DNA of 64,000 nt from CAZSMK01 sp964608095 (GCA_964608095.1 CAZSMK010000102.1:13056-77055); one strand, 5' to 3'. Shown: positions 1 to 9,189, counted from the first letter of the stretch. Translations and numbers: made by a program. Notes: a model not told the origin generated them from the sequence alone.

Positions 1-173
1 GGTAAAGTCGGATCATCCCTTAATTCCTCGAGCTTCATCTTGAATTCCTCATCTGATTCAAGGGAATAACTTGTAGTGGTTATACTTCCCAGCAGTACGG
101 CAATAAGCATCATGCAAAAAATGCCGACATGCCTGCTTTTATGATCTCTATTCCACGTTAGTTGTCTTATCAT
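1..173 (-). CDS. Secreted or membrane protein, N-terminal part only (runs off window)
   Basis: An open frame on the minus strand starts with ATG at 173-171 and continues to the window edge, giving about 57 residues. It begins MIRQLTWNRDHKSRHVG, followed by a hydrophobic stretch (about residues 18-36, FCMMLIAVLLG and on) and then a polar, acidic part, as in a signal peptide or N-terminal anchor. Its ATG shares a base with the TAA stop of the lipoprotein gene upstream (TAATG), so the two are translationally coupled at the end of the 7.9-kb minus-strand operon. Nothing in the visible part identifies a family. Confidence 0.6.
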   Translation of the reverse strand, partial: MIRQLTWNRDHKSRHVGIFCMMLIAVLLGSITTTSYSLESDEEFKMKLEELRDDPTL

Positions 174-595
174 TATGGCGTTACCCTGAAAACCGGTGTA
201 ATTCTCTCAGTCTTGCCTGCAAACGTTATTGCTTCTATGTAATAATAATATTCTTTCCCTTTTTTGAGGCCTTCGTCAACAAAAATGGGCGGTTTTCCGG
301 TTTCTTCCTGCCGCTGAGCAGGAATGATTTCATCGTTTACTTTTGTAAATGGACCTTGGGGAGTCTCGCCTCGATAGATATTGAATCCATAATATTTGTT
401 TTGCGGGTTCTGTGGAATCCGGATAAAGCCTTTTGAGATTTCAGCAGGCTGCTCTTTTACCTCTTGTGATGGCTCCAATGTGCTGCATCCTGTTGAAAGT
501 GCAGCTCCCACAATAACGGTGAGCAGCAGGCCCGATAACATCAGAGACTCAATCTTCGTCTGTATCGGCATTTTTTTCTTGTACTTCGTTTTCAT
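173..595 (-). CDS. Lipoprotein with an FN3-like domain
   Basis: 140 residues. The N-terminus has several lysines, then a hydrophobic core ending in a lipobox (LSTGC, Cys37), so it should be a lipid-anchored envelope protein. The rest looks like one fibronectin-III-like beta-sandwich: GFNIYRGETPQGPFTKVN, then a Y-rich strand (KGKEYYYYIEA), a pattern typical of FN3 domains in secreted proteins. The first ATG (595) sits directly on an AAGGGA box, so the in-frame ATG at 571 may be the true start; either gives a signal peptide. The gene overlaps the 3' end of the TPR lipoprotein gene, suggesting coupling. The specific role is unknown. Confidence 0.72.
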   Translation of the reverse strand: MKTKYKKKMPIQTKIESLMLSGLLLTVIVGAALSTGCSTLEPSQEVKEQPAEISKGFIRIPQNPQNKYYGFNIYRGETPQGPFTKVNDEIIPAQRQEETGKPPIFVDEGLKKGKEYYYYIEAITFAGKTERITPVFRVTP

Positions 596-1046
596 TCCCT
601 TTTTCCGCTTCAGTTATTCTGGACATTTCTTTTTCAATGTCTGCTACTTCGTCCTTGTCCCTTTTTATCGCGGGATTTGCAAGCGCTTCATTGCAAATAG
701 CACGTGCTTTGGTGAACTCTTTTTGTAAGCGATACACTTTGCTCAGACGGCGATAAAGCCTCCCCGCATCAGGGCAATTTTTCAGTCCTTCTGTAAGAAC
801 CTCTTCGGCTTTATCGTATTGTTCTTTGTCAATGTAGATATCAGCCAGTCGGGAGTATGGACGATAAAAAGATGGGTCAATCTCTATTGCCTTCTCAAAG
901 GCAGCAATAGCTTTTTCAGGGTTGTCCTCATCCATGGCTTGCTTACCCAGATCGTATTGACGTTCCGCCGGCGTATCGCATCCAGTCATGAACAATGCGA
1001 GCAAAAGAAGATAAGAAAAGAATACAACAGCATACCTTTTTTTCAT
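549..1046 (-). CDS. TPR lipoprotein
   Basis: 165 residues. A signal peptide ends in the lipobox FMTGC (Cys23), followed by about three tetratricopeptide repeats (residues about 28-130), recognisable from segments such as PEKAIAAFEKAIEIDPS and YDKAEEVLTEGL. The C-terminus is Glu/Asp/Lys-rich and probably disordered. TPR lipoproteins act as scaffolds in the envelope (BamD- and PilF-like families), but this one is short and has no feature tying it to a known complex. An AAGGGT box lies about 7 nt before the ATG. It follows the MBL hydrolase gene by two bases and overlaps the FN3-like lipoprotein gene. Confidence 0.75.
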   Translation of the reverse strand: MKKRYAVVFFSYLLLLALFMTGCDTPAERQYDLGKQAMDEDNPEKAIAAFEKAIEIDPSFYRPYSRLADIYIDKEQYDKAEEVLTEGLKNCPDAGRLYRRLSKVYRLQKEFTKARAICNEALANPAIKRDKDEVADIEKEMSRITEAEKGNENEVQEKNADTDED

Positions 1047-1048
1047 TA

Positions 1049-1702
1049 TCAGTACCCTTTCATTTTTAGAATATACTTAATATTATCTCTCTCTTCAGTG
1101 ACATTTGTCAAATCCCCATGTCCCGGATACACTATTGTGCCGCCCGGAAGTGTCATTATTGTCTGGAGTGATGACATTAATTGGACTTTGCTGCCGCCCG
1201 GAAGATCCCACCGCCCGACTCCGCCACGAAACAAAAGATCACCGCTCAGCAGTATTTCGTATCCATAAAATGATATGCTACCCGGCGAGTGACCGGGTGT
1301 ATGAAAAATCTGGAATGATAGAGACCCAATGTTGAATGTCGACTCGGTAGTTATCAATACATCGGGCTTCGTTGGTTCGAATGGAATTTCAAACAGCTCG
1401 GCGCCATTAATCTTTCCATCCATGAGCATCGGCGCATCAGCGCGGTGAACTACTATTTTTGCGCCTGTTGCTTCTTTTATAGGCTTGTTACCACCAATAT
1501 GATCGATATGACCATGGGTGTTAATAATCCATTTGAGCGATATATCGAGTGAAGTCACTCTTTCCAATATCTGCTCAGGCTCATCGCCGGGGTCTACCAC
1601 TGCTCCTTTCCCGGTCTTCTTATCGTGGACTATATAGCAGTTGGTTTCAAGGAAACCTACGGTTAGTTGTTCTATGTCAAGCCATTCATTTCCGGCGGTC
1701 AT
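1049..1702 (-). CDS. MBL-fold metallo-hydrolase (glyoxalase II-like)
   Basis: 217 residues, the usual size of small MBL hydrolases. The metal-binding signature is complete: THGHIDHIGG at residues 62-71, a second His in HTPGHSPGSI (about 134), an Asp in LLSGDLLFRGG (about 155) and a late His in VYPGHGD (about 195). This matches hydroxyacylglutathione hydrolase-like enzymes (YcbL/GloB relatives), which hydrolyse thioesters with a dinuclear metal centre. Lacking the long C-terminal glutathione-binding part of true GloB, its substrate is open. The ATG overlaps the ligA stop (ATGA), so it is coupled to the ligase gene; the two need not be functionally linked. Confidence 0.85.
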   Translation of the reverse strand: MTAGNEWLDIEQLTVGFLETNCYIVHDKKTGKGAVVDPGDEPEQILERVTSLDISLKWIINTHGHIDHIGGNKPIKEATGAKIVVHRADAPMLMDGKINGAELFEIPFEPTKPDVLITTESTFNIGSLSFQIFHTPGHSPGSISFYGYEILLSGDLLFRGGVGRWDLPGGSKVQLMSSLQTIMTLPGGTIVYPGHGDLTNVTEERDNIKYILKMKGY

Positions 1703-3750
1703 TTTTTGCCTACAAGCCTGAGGAATTCATCTTCAGTGATTATTTGTATACCGAGAGATTTCGCTTTTTCGTATTTGCTGCCGGGTTCAGAACCGGCAAC
1801 CACGAAATCTGTTTTCCCGGAAACTGAGCCGGTGGCATGTCCTCCTAACGATTCGACAATGTGCTCGGCATCTTTCCGGGACATCGACACGAGTCCACCC
1901 GTGAATACAAAGGTTTTACCCAGTATACCCGGTTGGGCGGAAATCTCAGGCTTCTTCTCTTCTTGTGGATTTATTCCAAGAGCGATCAATTCATGTATAG
2001 TTTTCACATTTTCCGCGGTGGTAAAAAAAGTATAAATACTTTCTGCCATGACGGGACCCACACCATCCATGGCGGAAAGCTCATCCAGTGAAATGGTCAT
2101 TAAACGGTCGAGTGTGCCTATTTGTGAGCTGAGGATCCTTGCGGATTGGAGTCCCACATATCGTATGCCGAGGGCAAAAATGAAATTTGCCAGTGGGCGC
2201 AACTTACTTTTCTCAATCCCTTCAATCAGATTCCTCGCTGACTTTTTGCCCATTCTCTCGAGGGATGAAAGTTTCTCGACGTCCAGACGATAAATATCCG
2301 CGAACGTGGTTACCAATCCCTTGTCCACCAGCTGGTGGACAAGTTTTTCACCCATGCCTTCGATATCCATTGCATCTCTGCACGAAAAATGAATAATCTT
2401 CTCTTTGATCTGAGCCGGGCAATTTATATTTACACATCCGATGGCTACCTCTTCCGATGATTTCTCTAAGGGTACATGACATACCGGACATGTCTCCGGG
2501 GGAGTGATTGGGTTTTCTTTCCCGGTGCGAAGTTCAAGTAACGGTTTCACCACTTTCGGGATAATTTCTCCGCCTTTCTCAATGATAACCTGATCCCCCA
2601 TCCGGATATCTTTTCTGCCAATATCTTCAAAGTTATGCAGAGTTGCACGACTCACTTTTGTGCCGGATAACCATACCGGTTCAAGGATTGCCGTTGGTGT
2701 CACTGCTCCTGTTCTTCCTACTCGATACACCACATCTTTGATGCGCGACACAGCCTGTTCCGCTGAAAATTTATATGCGGTCATATATCTCGGGCTTTTT
2801 GCTGTCGTACCGAGGCGCTCCCAATAGTCCAGGCGGTTTACTTTTATCACCAGCCCGTCTATCTCGTAGGGAAGGTCGCGTCGCCTGGGTTCCCATTCTT
2901 TGATTATGTCAAGAATTTCGTCAATACTCCCGCATAACCATCTTTGGGGGTTTACTTTGAATCCCAACATATCCAGCATGGATAATACTTCCCAGTGTGT
3001 GGGAGGAAGTTCATAATCCGTAGCGCCGACCGAGTACATGTAATTTTTGAGTTTCCGTTCAGAAACGAGCGCAGGTTCAAGGAGTTTAAGGGAGCCGGCG
3101 GTAGCATTTCGGGGATTTGCGAACTCTGCTTCTCGCCGGGCAAGGCGTTCTTTGTTGAGAGTCTCGAATGTTTGTTTATCAAGATAAACTTCCCCACGGA
3201 CTTCGAGAAGAGAACCTTTGTTGGGCACCTCCTGCAAGATATACCGCGGGATATCACGGATTGTCTTTATATTCGAGGTCACTTCATCTCCCACGAATCC
3301 ATCGCCGCGGGTGGCTCCATGCACAAGATGGTTATCTTCATATCGAACTGATATCGCCACCCCGTCAATTTTTAGTTCCACAACGTATTCAACAGGCGCG
3401 GTGATATCCAATATACGATGTATTCGAGCATCGAATTCACGAAGTTCTTCTTCGTTATAGGTATTGGAGATCGAGAGCATTGGTTTTTCGTGCCTGATAC
3501 TCGGGAACCCCTCGATTTTTTGGTCACCTACTTTTCGAGTGGGCGATGCGGCATCGGCACATTCAGGATATTGACGCTCTAGCTCCTCGAGATCCCAAAG
3601 GAGCATGTCGTATTCACGATCGCTGATCTCGGGCTTATTGAGAACATAGTAGCAGTAATTATGATGTTCGATTTGACGGCGTAATTCTTCCATTCGATTT
3701 TTTACGTGTTCGAGAAGGTCTCTCTTACCGGGAGGAATTGTGGAAGCCAT
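1699..3750 (-). CDS. ligA: NAD-dependent DNA ligase LigA
   Basis: 683 residues, full length for the family. It seals nicks in replication and repair using NAD. The order of parts is standard: an N-terminal Ia domain (residues 20-70) with YYVLNKPEISD, adenylation domain with the catalytic KIDG (Lys127), an OB fold, a four-cysteine zinc finger (CPVC...GCVNINC, about 410-435), helix-hairpin-helix repeats, and a BRCT domain over the last 80 residues (GKTFVFTGGL...). ATG at 3750 is preceded by GGTGGTGA at good spacing. It lies six bases after the metallophosphoesterase gene and overlaps the MBL gene by 4 nt. Confidence 0.97.
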   Translation of the reverse strand: MASTIPPGKRDLLEHVKNRMEELRRQIEHHNYCYYVLNKPEISDREYDMLLWDLEELERQYPECADAASPTRKVGDQKIEGFPSIRHEKPMLSISNTYNEEELREFDARIHRILDITAPVEYVVELKIDGVAISVRYEDNHLVHGATRGDGFVGDEVTSNIKTIRDIPRYILQEVPNKGSLLEVRGEVYLDKQTFETLNKERLARREAEFANPRNATAGSLKLLEPALVSERKLKNYMYSVGATDYELPPTHWEVLSMLDMLGFKVNPQRWLCGSIDEILDIIKEWEPRRRDLPYEIDGLVIKVNRLDYWERLGTTAKSPRYMTAYKFSAEQAVSRIKDVVYRVGRTGAVTPTAILEPVWLSGTKVSRATLHNFEDIGRKDIRMGDQVIIEKGGEIIPKVVKPLLELRTGKENPITPPETCPVCHVPLEKSSEEVAIGCVNINCPAQIKEKIIHFSCRDAMDIEGMGEKLVHQLVDKGLVTTFADIYRLDVEKLSSLERMGKKSARNLIEGIEKSKLRPLANFIFALGIRYVGLQSARILSSQIGTLDRLMTISLDELSAMDGVGPVMAESIYTFFTTAENVKTIHELIALGINPQEEKKPEISAQPGILGKTFVFTGGLVSMSRKDAEHIVESLGGHATGSVSGKTDFVVAGSEPGSKYEKAKSLGIQIITEDEFLRLVGKK

Positions 3751-3756
3751 TATCTA

Positions 3757-4500
3757 TCACCACCCATAGGCTAAACGCTCTGCCAGTTCGCGGGGAAGAT
3801 TGTTATCGAGGATAGCGTTTTGTGCGCCTTCTACATCATAGTCGACTCGTTTAATATGAACAACCTTTTCATTCATATCGCAAATTGCATAGCATGCCCG
3901 TGGATCGCGGTCACGCGGCTGACCTACACTCCCCACATTTATCAGATATCGAGTATCTTCAACTATTTCCGTGGATACAGGACCTAACCGACTTAACACC
4001 CCGTTTCTCATTCCAACAATGAATGGCTGGTGTGAGTGACCGATAAAGCAGATTTGCTGCTCGAAATAATGAAAGTTGAGTTCCGCCTGGCCCATGTTGA
4101 TAATATAGTTCCATTCTTCGGGGGCGCGCGGGGAGGCATGAACAAATAAGAAAGTCTCTTCCGTGTGGGTGAAAGGCAAGGTCTTCAGATATTTGCGGTT
4201 ATCTTTTGTAAGAACTTTTGAAGTCCAGCTTATAGCCTCGCGTGCCACTTCATTGAAATATTCGATATTCGCCAGACCCAGTGCTGCATAATCATGATTT
4301 CCCACTACAACAGGACAATTGAGATCACGGATCATTTCAATACATTCATTGGGATTTGCACCGTAACCTACAATATCACCACAGCAAAAAAGTTGTTCAA
4401 GGTTTTCTTCTTTCAGGGCACTCATAATAGCTTCGAGTGCATGTAAGTTGCCGTGTATGTCAGAAAAGATTCCTATTCGCTTAAACGCGTGGTGAGTCAT
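3757..4500 (-). CDS. Metallophosphoesterase (YfcE/MJ0936-like)
   Basis: 247 residues. All calcineurin-like phosphoesterase motifs are present: FSDIHGN near residue 13, GDIVGYGANPNE near 41, GNHD near 67, and GHSHQPF near 155, followed by LINVGSVGQPRDRDP, which is typical of the subfamily. These enzymes hydrolyse phosphomonoesters or phosphodiesters with two metal ions in the cytoplasm; the natural substrate is unknown for most. The start overlaps the end of the FHA gene by 20 bases. Its place between an FHA protein and DNA ligase suggests co-expression; a signalling role next to a phosphothreonine-binding protein is only a guess. Confidence 0.88.
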   Translation of the reverse strand: MTHHAFKRIGIFSDIHGNLHALEAIMSALKEENLEQLFCCGDIVGYGANPNECIEMIRDLNCPVVVGNHDYAALGLANIEYFNEVAREAISWTSKVLTKDNRKYLKTLPFTHTEETFLFVHASPRAPEEWNYIINMGQAELNFHYFEQQICFIGHSHQPFIVGMRNGVLSRLGPVSTEIVEDTRYLINVGSVGQPRDRDPRACYAICDMNEKVVHIKRVDYDVEGAQNAILDNNLPRELAERLAYGW

Positions 4501-5635
4501 AATCTTTACCTGTAAGTTTTTTCAACATCCGGACGGCTTCTCTCCGAATTAGCTCACTTTTGTTCTCGAGAGCTTTTTCCCACATAGCGATTTCCTTTTG
4601 CAGTTGCTCCTCATCCGGGGTGTCTTCAGCTTCTTCGACGACGGGTGTTTCTGCTTCTTCTTTTTTATCCTCAGATTCAGGTTCATTGTACGATACGAAA
4701 ATCTCAGCCATTTCATCGCTGAACTGTGCAAGATCTTTTTCGTAATCCTCGAGTTCCTTAAGTTCTTCTTCATCTTCATCCAGTTTTTCGAAGCCTATTT
4801 CAAGATCGTGTTGCTCGAATGCTTCCCCCATGGATACTCTTCCATCTTCTATGTCTTGTTCCGAGACCGGCGTTTTCACTCCTGCCAAATTTTTCTCTCC
4901 AGCTACTTCTTCAAATTCACTCTCTTCTTCCTCTCTTTCCTCGTAGCCAAGTTCCCGGGGGACACGTCCCTTGAGCCGGAGTGGTTCTTCTGTCTTTATA
5001 TGGAAGGTAAGGTGTGTTGCGCCGAGTTTGATGTCATCTCCATCCTTGAGCTGACTATCCTTGATGGGTTCTCCATTTATAAAAACACCACGCCAACTAC
5101 CGAGATCTTTGATGAAATGAGTACTCCCTTCTTTAACAATCTGGGCATGGGTCTTTGAGACAAACCAATCATGAATACGGATGTCGTTATTCGCCGAACG
5201 TCCAATAAAGGTCTCGTGCTTGGTGATTTTAAACTCCTGGTTCTTTTGTTTCCCCGTGGTTACGACAAGCATACCGCTTGGGGTTCGATCAACAATCATG
5301 GTTCGTTCTGCGCCGAAAGCATCGCTTATGATTTGTTCATCGGAAAGGGGTTTGTTGATAAAGATAAGATTGTGTTTACCTATTGTAAGTACGTCGTTGT
5401 GCATGATTTCCGTCTTGGTAATTCGCACTCCATTGACAAATGTGCCGTTGGCGCTGTTCAGGTCGGTAAGGATATATTTCCCTTCCATTCGGCGGATTCG
5501 GGCGTGATTTCGGCTTACCGCTAGGTTCTCAATCACGATGTCGTTATCACGTGCCCGTCCTATGTTGAGAATGTCTTTGTCTACGAAATATTTGTGTATT
5601 ACATTCTCACCGAGTTTGACCACTATTTCGGCCAT
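4481..5635 (-). CDS. Double FHA-domain protein with acidic tail
   Basis: 384 residues with two forkhead-associated domains. The first (about 20-95) shows GRARDNDIVIENLAVSRNHA and the loop LNSANGTFVNG. The second (about 135-210) shows GRSANNDIRI, SKTHA and INGEP. FHA domains bind phosphothreonine. After residue 225 comes a long, very Glu/Asp-rich, probably disordered segment, ending in a short helical part (KALENKSELIRREAVRMLKKL) that resembles a HEAT-like helix pair. There is no transmembrane segment, so it is cytoplasmic. AGAGGTG lies 7 nt before the ATG. No Ser/Thr kinase is encoded in this window, so the phosphoprotein partner must be elsewhere. Confidence 0.88.
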   Translation of the reverse strand: MAEIVVKLGENVIHKYFVDKDILNIGRARDNDIVIENLAVSRNHARIRRMEGKYILTDLNSANGTFVNGVRITKTEIMHNDVLTIGKHNLIFINKPLSDEQIISDAFGAERTMIVDRTPSGMLVVTTGKQKNQEFKITKHETFIGRSANNDIRIHDWFVSKTHAQIVKEGSTHFIKDLGSWRGVFINGEPIKDSQLKDGDDIKLGATHLTFHIKTEEPLRLKGRVPRELGYEEREEEESEFEEVAGEKNLAGVKTPVSEQDIEDGRVSMGEAFEQHDLEIGFEKLDEDEEELKELEDYEKDLAQFSDEMAEIFVSYNEPESEDKKEEAETPVVEEAEDTPDEEQLQKEIAMWEKALENKSELIRREAVRMLKKLTGKDYDSPRV

Positions 5636-5707
5636 TTTTTACACCTCTTGTCCTGGAGATTGAATAATTTTATATCTTTATATTGTGTAACTCCAAAAGT
5701 CAATTGG

Positions 5708-6700
5708 TTATGCTATCCGACGTGTAAGTATTGTATCTGCAGCAACGAAAAAGAAACCGTTTGTCGAATAAAGATTAAGCGCCGGGTAGTTATTGATACT
5801 TGTCCGGAGTTCGACCTGCTCGAACTCATCGTCACGCCGAAGGCGAACAAGCGTCTCGTTGAGAAGCCAGCGTCCCACGCCTTTTCCCTGAAATGTCGGA
5901 TCGACCGCAATGAAATCGAGGATGGCGATATTTCGCTTGAGCTTCTGGTTTAACTCACGGTTAGCGAGAATAATCGCAAATCCCATAACATTGTCCCGGT
6001 GCAATGCAACGATTATTTTACAGGCAAGGTGTCGACAACATTTTTCTATCCATTCTCCAAACAACTCATGAGCATTCTTTACATCAAGAGTCGTGTCGGA
6101 AAAGAAATGATTATACTGGTGTGCGAGTTTTGAAATTTCTTTGATCTGTTCAATCTGAGCGTCGGTACACCCTGTCACAATTTTGTAAGGACCTTGAGGC
6201 GCCTTTGGTTCTGTGAGTCTGCCGGTTTCAAGGTTTATGTACATCTTGATTGAACAATCGACAAAATGAAATCCCTTCTCTTCGAGCAGGGCGACGTTTC
6301 CCCACTCGTTGACGTCTACCCTTAATTCAACGTGTTCATATTTTTTGGTCTTTATCTTCACAAGAATGGAATCTATAAATTTTTTCCGGGAGGCTTGTGA
6401 GCCTTTAAACAAAAGGAAGGGGGAGAGTTTACACATTTTCATACCAAAGATAGAGCTGTGCCATTGTCGCGATTGGATAACACATAGACCTGAAATATTT
6501 CCGTTTTTTTCTCGTCCAATATACCCTTCATGTTTCTCTGAGAGGTCAAGGATTCGCCGCGTATGATATTCCGCTGTCTTTTTTGGATCGAACCCCTGTG
6601 CGCGCCGCTGAAGATCTTTATGGGGATAGTGGCTCACATACTCTAAAATATCTTCTTTATCGCTTTTCTTGATTTTCTTCAAATTCATCGCGTTCCCCAT
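5708..6700 (-). CDS. Tandem GNAT-family N-acetyltransferase
   Basis: 330 residues, about twice one GNAT domain. The C-terminal half (about 165-330) carries a good acetyl-CoA-binding motif A (FIAVDPTFQGKGVGRWLL) and motif B (NNYPALNLYSTNGF). The N-terminal half has the fold pattern (GYIGREKNGNISGLCVIQ) but a degenerate motif A, so only the C-terminal half is likely to be catalytic. The substrate is unknown. ATG at 6700 shares a base with the dGTPase stop (TAATG); ATG at 6688, with GGGGA in front, is an equally good start. A 72-base spacer separates it from the FHA gene. Confidence 0.82.
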   Translation of the reverse strand: MGNAMNLKKIKKSDKEDILEYVSHYPHKDLQRRAQGFDPKKTAEYHTRRILDLSEKHEGYIGREKNGNISGLCVIQSRQWHSSIFGMKMCKLSPFLLFKGSQASRKKFIDSILVKIKTKKYEHVELRVDVNEWGNVALLEEKGFHFVDCSIKMYINLETGRLTEPKAPQGPYKIVTGCTDAQIEQIKEISKLAHQYNHFFSDTTLDVKNAHELFGEWIEKCCRHLACKIIVALHRDNVMGFAIILANRELNQKLKRNIAILDFIAVDPTFQGKGVGRWLLNETLVRLRRDDEFEQVELRTSINNYPALNLYSTNGFFFVAADTILTRRIA

Positions 6701-7878
6701 TAAATCAAGAGTTCCGGCTCAAATACCTTTATATATTCCTCTCGTAAATATCTATCGGTCATCCCGGAAATATAATCACAAATAACTCGTCGTTTTCCCT
6801 CTTTTTTCATGCGTTCCTGATATTTTTTAGGCAATTGCTCAGGTACTTCAAGGTATGAGATGAAAAGTTGTTCGACAAACTTTTCTGCCTTGGTTGCCAT
6901 CCGGATGGTATGAGGATGCCGATAGACATTCGCCATGAGAAAATCTTTGAGTTGCTTGTTTTTTTTGATCATATCCGGGCTGAATTGGGCGATTTTTATA
7001 CCGAGATTGCGAATATCATCAACCGTATTCACCTTGTGCTCTTGCAGATTTTGGAAGGTTTGACTGAGTGCATCACTCACCTGCATATCGATCACCGAAC
7101 TTATCGCCCGGAACTTGACAAATTTATCGCGTGCCGGGGATTTCATCTGTTCCCTCATCGTTTGAAAAATATCCCGGCACCAGGGGACTTCCCTCAAGTT
7201 CTCCTCGTCGATTATGCCCATTTTAAATGCATCGTCAAGATCATGGTTATTATAAGCTATTTCGTCGGCGAGATCTACGATTTGAGCCTCCAGAGTAGGC
7301 GCCTTATGCGGTTCGAAGCGTTCGTCGATTCGGGGCGTATCATAAGATGTCGCATGTTTTATAATTCCTTCCCGAACCTCCCATGTAAGGTTCAAGCCGG
7401 GTATGTCCGGATAGCGCTCCTCCAGCAACTCGACGACGCGTAGGCCTTGCTCGTTATGTTCAAAACCGCCTTCTTCCTTCATCAACTTTTTGAGCGCTCG
7501 TTCGCCTGAATGACCAAATGGAGTATGGCCGATATCGTGGGCAAGGGCGATGGCTTCTGTAAGGTCAACGTTCAGGCGGAGATTTCTGGCGAGTGTCCGG
7601 GCAATTTGTGCAACCTCGATAGTATGCGTCAAGCGGGTTCTAAAGTAATCACCCTCGTGTATCACAAAGACCTGCGTTTTGTATTCGAGTTTGCGAAACG
7701 CGCTCGAGTGGATTATCCGGTCGCGGTCGCGTTGAAAATCTGTCCGGTGTTCATCCGGTGAAATTTCATACTCCCGCCCCTTCGAGTCGCTACTGAACAT
7801 CGCATAGGGGGCAAGAATTTGTTTCTCTATTTCCTCGAGTGTATGCTTGGTCAGTACTTTGTTTTCTCGTATAATCAT
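6700..7878 (-). CDS. dgt: Deoxyguanosinetriphosphate triphosphohydrolase-like protein
   Basis: 392 residues from ATG 7878. HD-domain protein of the dGTPase family (type 2, about 350-420 residues), which removes triphosphate from dNTPs and controls dNTP pools. Motifs: SSDSKGREYEISPDEHRTDFQRDRDRI near the N-terminus (read here in parts), RLTHTIEVAQIAR, AHDIGHTPFGHSGE with the HD pair, and DLADEIAYNNHDLDD. An in-frame TTG at 7941 would lie inside the proposed promoter -35 box, so ATG 7878 is preferred, and homologues also begin close to it. It is the first gene of the minus-strand operon ending at position 1. Confidence 0.93.
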   Translation of the reverse strand: MIIRENKVLTKHTLEEIEKQILAPYAMFSSDSKGREYEISPDEHRTDFQRDRDRIIHSSAFRKLEYKTQVFVIHEGDYFRTRLTHTIEVAQIARTLARNLRLNVDLTEAIALAHDIGHTPFGHSGERALKKLMKEEGGFEHNEQGLRVVELLEERYPDIPGLNLTWEVREGIIKHATSYDTPRIDERFEPHKAPTLEAQIVDLADEIAYNNHDLDDAFKMGIIDEENLREVPWCRDIFQTMREQMKSPARDKFVKFRAISSVIDMQVSDALSQTFQNLQEHKVNTVDDIRNLGIKIAQFSPDMIKKNKQLKDFLMANVYRHPHTIRMATKAEKFVEQLFISYLEVPEQLPKKYQERMKKEGKRRVICDYISGMTDRYLREEYIKVFEPELLI

Positions 7879-7911
7879 GGAAATTGCTCTATTCTTCGTA
7901 CAAAATACTGA

Positions 7912-7941
7912 ATTGTACTGTTTACTAAAAAAATTATGCAA
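7912..7941 (-). promoter_or_regulatory. Sigma70-type promoter for the dgt-ligA operon
   Basis: Reading the minus strand, TTGCAT (7941-7936), an 18-base spacer and TACAAT (7917-7912) form a plausible -35/-10 pair. It lies 34 bases before the dgt ATG in the divergent spacer to the thioesterase gene. Inferred from sequence only. Confidence 0.45.
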
Positions 7942-8092
7942 GGCAAAAACTCAATAACGCCATGACGTCTATCTGAGAAAAAAAGCTATAAACTTTGGAC
8001 ATTGATAGAGTAAGGTAAAAATTCGTTTTACTAAGATGTCGTAAATACTTTTTTTATAGGTATTGATATCGGAACTCAGGGAGGAAAAGAGC

Positions 8093-8521
8093 ATGACATC
8101 TGAAGTGTTGCAAAAAATTGTGAAACAGACCGAGTCTGAACCGTATCCGTGTGAGATGGGGATGGTGATCGAGAAAGTAGAACCGGGTTATTCGCGTGTT
8201 TCCATGAAATGCACCAAAGAGATGAGAAATCTTTTCGGGATGACGCATGGCGGGGCGACCTTCTCTCTTATCGATGAAGCATTCGAGTTAGCGTGCAACT
8301 CCCATGGCACTGTAGCGGTCGCGCTCTCGATGTCAATTACATTCTTTGCACCGGCACTTACGGACACGATCATTCGTGCCGAGGCACGCGAAGTCAATCT
8401 GACAAGAAAAACCGGAACTTACCAGATTATAGTAACCGATAGCGAAGACCGAAAATTGGCGCTTTGTCAGGCTCTTGCATACCGTAAAAATGAACCCTTA
8501 CCGTTTCTTGAAAAAGAATAA
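8093..8521 (+). CDS. Hotdog-fold thioesterase (PaaI/YdiI family)
   Basis: 142 residues. The hotdog signature is clear: NLFGMTHGGATFSLIDEAFE, in which His and Gly sit at the start of the central helix and Asp/Glu follow as in the PaaI acyl-CoA thioesterase group. These enzymes cleave acyl- or aryl-CoA thioesters in the cytoplasm. ATG 8093 is chosen because AGGGAGG (8078-8084) lies about 8 bases upstream; a TTG further upstream at 8063 has no such site. The LysE-type exporter gene begins two bases after the stop, so the two form an operon. Substrate unknown. Confidence 0.87.
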   Translation: MTSEVLQKIVKQTESEPYPCEMGMVIEKVEPGYSRVSMKCTKEMRNLFGMTHGGATFSLIDEAFELACNSHGTVAVALSMSITFFAPALTDTIIRAEAREVNLTRKTGTYQIIVTDSEDRKLALCQALAYRKNEPLPFLEKE

Positions 8522-8523
8522 TC

Positions 8524-9189
8524 ATGGGCGTCCATCTTTTAAGCATAGCGTTATCGTCCTTCCTGTTGGGCTTAAGTGGAGCGTTATCGCCAGGCCCCTT
8601 GTTGACACTCACCATCGCTGAATCCATCAAACGTGGCCCATGGGTCGGTCCCCTTTTGATTCTCGGACATGCGGTGCTCGAGTTCGCTCTCATTGTCGCT
8701 ATTGTTTTCGGCTTTGACGCCGTTCTTCGTATTCCCCTCGTCCAGATAGTGATGATGGCTATCGGGAGTGTTATGTTGGTCTTTATGGCGCTTCTCACCT
8801 GGCGAAGTAGCAAAGAAGATTTCTCCAAACTTCTTGATGTGAAGATCTCGCGTACAGATACCAAACTTTTGCGCTTTCCCCTTACAGGCATTTATATGAG
8901 CATTTCCAATCCGTTCTGGACTATCTGGTGGGCTACTGTTGGCGTCATGTATCTGGGAATTGCGATCGAGTATAAATGGTGGGGCATCATGTTCTTTTTT
9001 GCAGGGCATATCCTTGCCGATTTTGTATGGTACACGCTGGTATCTTTCAGCTTGTCAAAAGGACGCCGGTTTATTTCACCGAAGTGGTATCGAAACATTC
9101 TCATCGGCTGTGCCTGTGTGCTTTTTCTCTTTGCCGGATTCTTTCTGTATTTGAGTGTTAACAGGACAATGGGACTCCTTCATACATAA
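8524..9189 (+). CDS. LysE/RhtB-family exporter
   Basis: 221 residues and about six transmembrane helices. The family hallmark is GLSGALSPGPLLTLTIAES near the N-terminus; SNPFWTIWWATVG, near residue 130, is the second conserved region. The family exports amino acids or other small solutes across the inner membrane; this member belongs to the broad COG1280-type group and its substrate cannot be read from sequence. It starts two bases after the thioesterase gene with no good ribosome site of its own, so translation is probably coupled. Confidence 0.88.
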   Translation: MGVHLLSIALSSFLLGLSGALSPGPLLTLTIAESIKRGPWVGPLLILGHAVLEFALIVAIVFGFDAVLRIPLVQIVMMAIGSVMLVFMALLTWRSSKEDFSKLLDVKISRTDTKLLRFPLTGIYMSISNPFWTIWWATVGVMYLGIAIEYKWWGIMFFFAGHILADFVWYTLVSFSLSKGRRFISPKWYRNILIGCACVLFLFAGFFLYLSVNRTMGLLHT

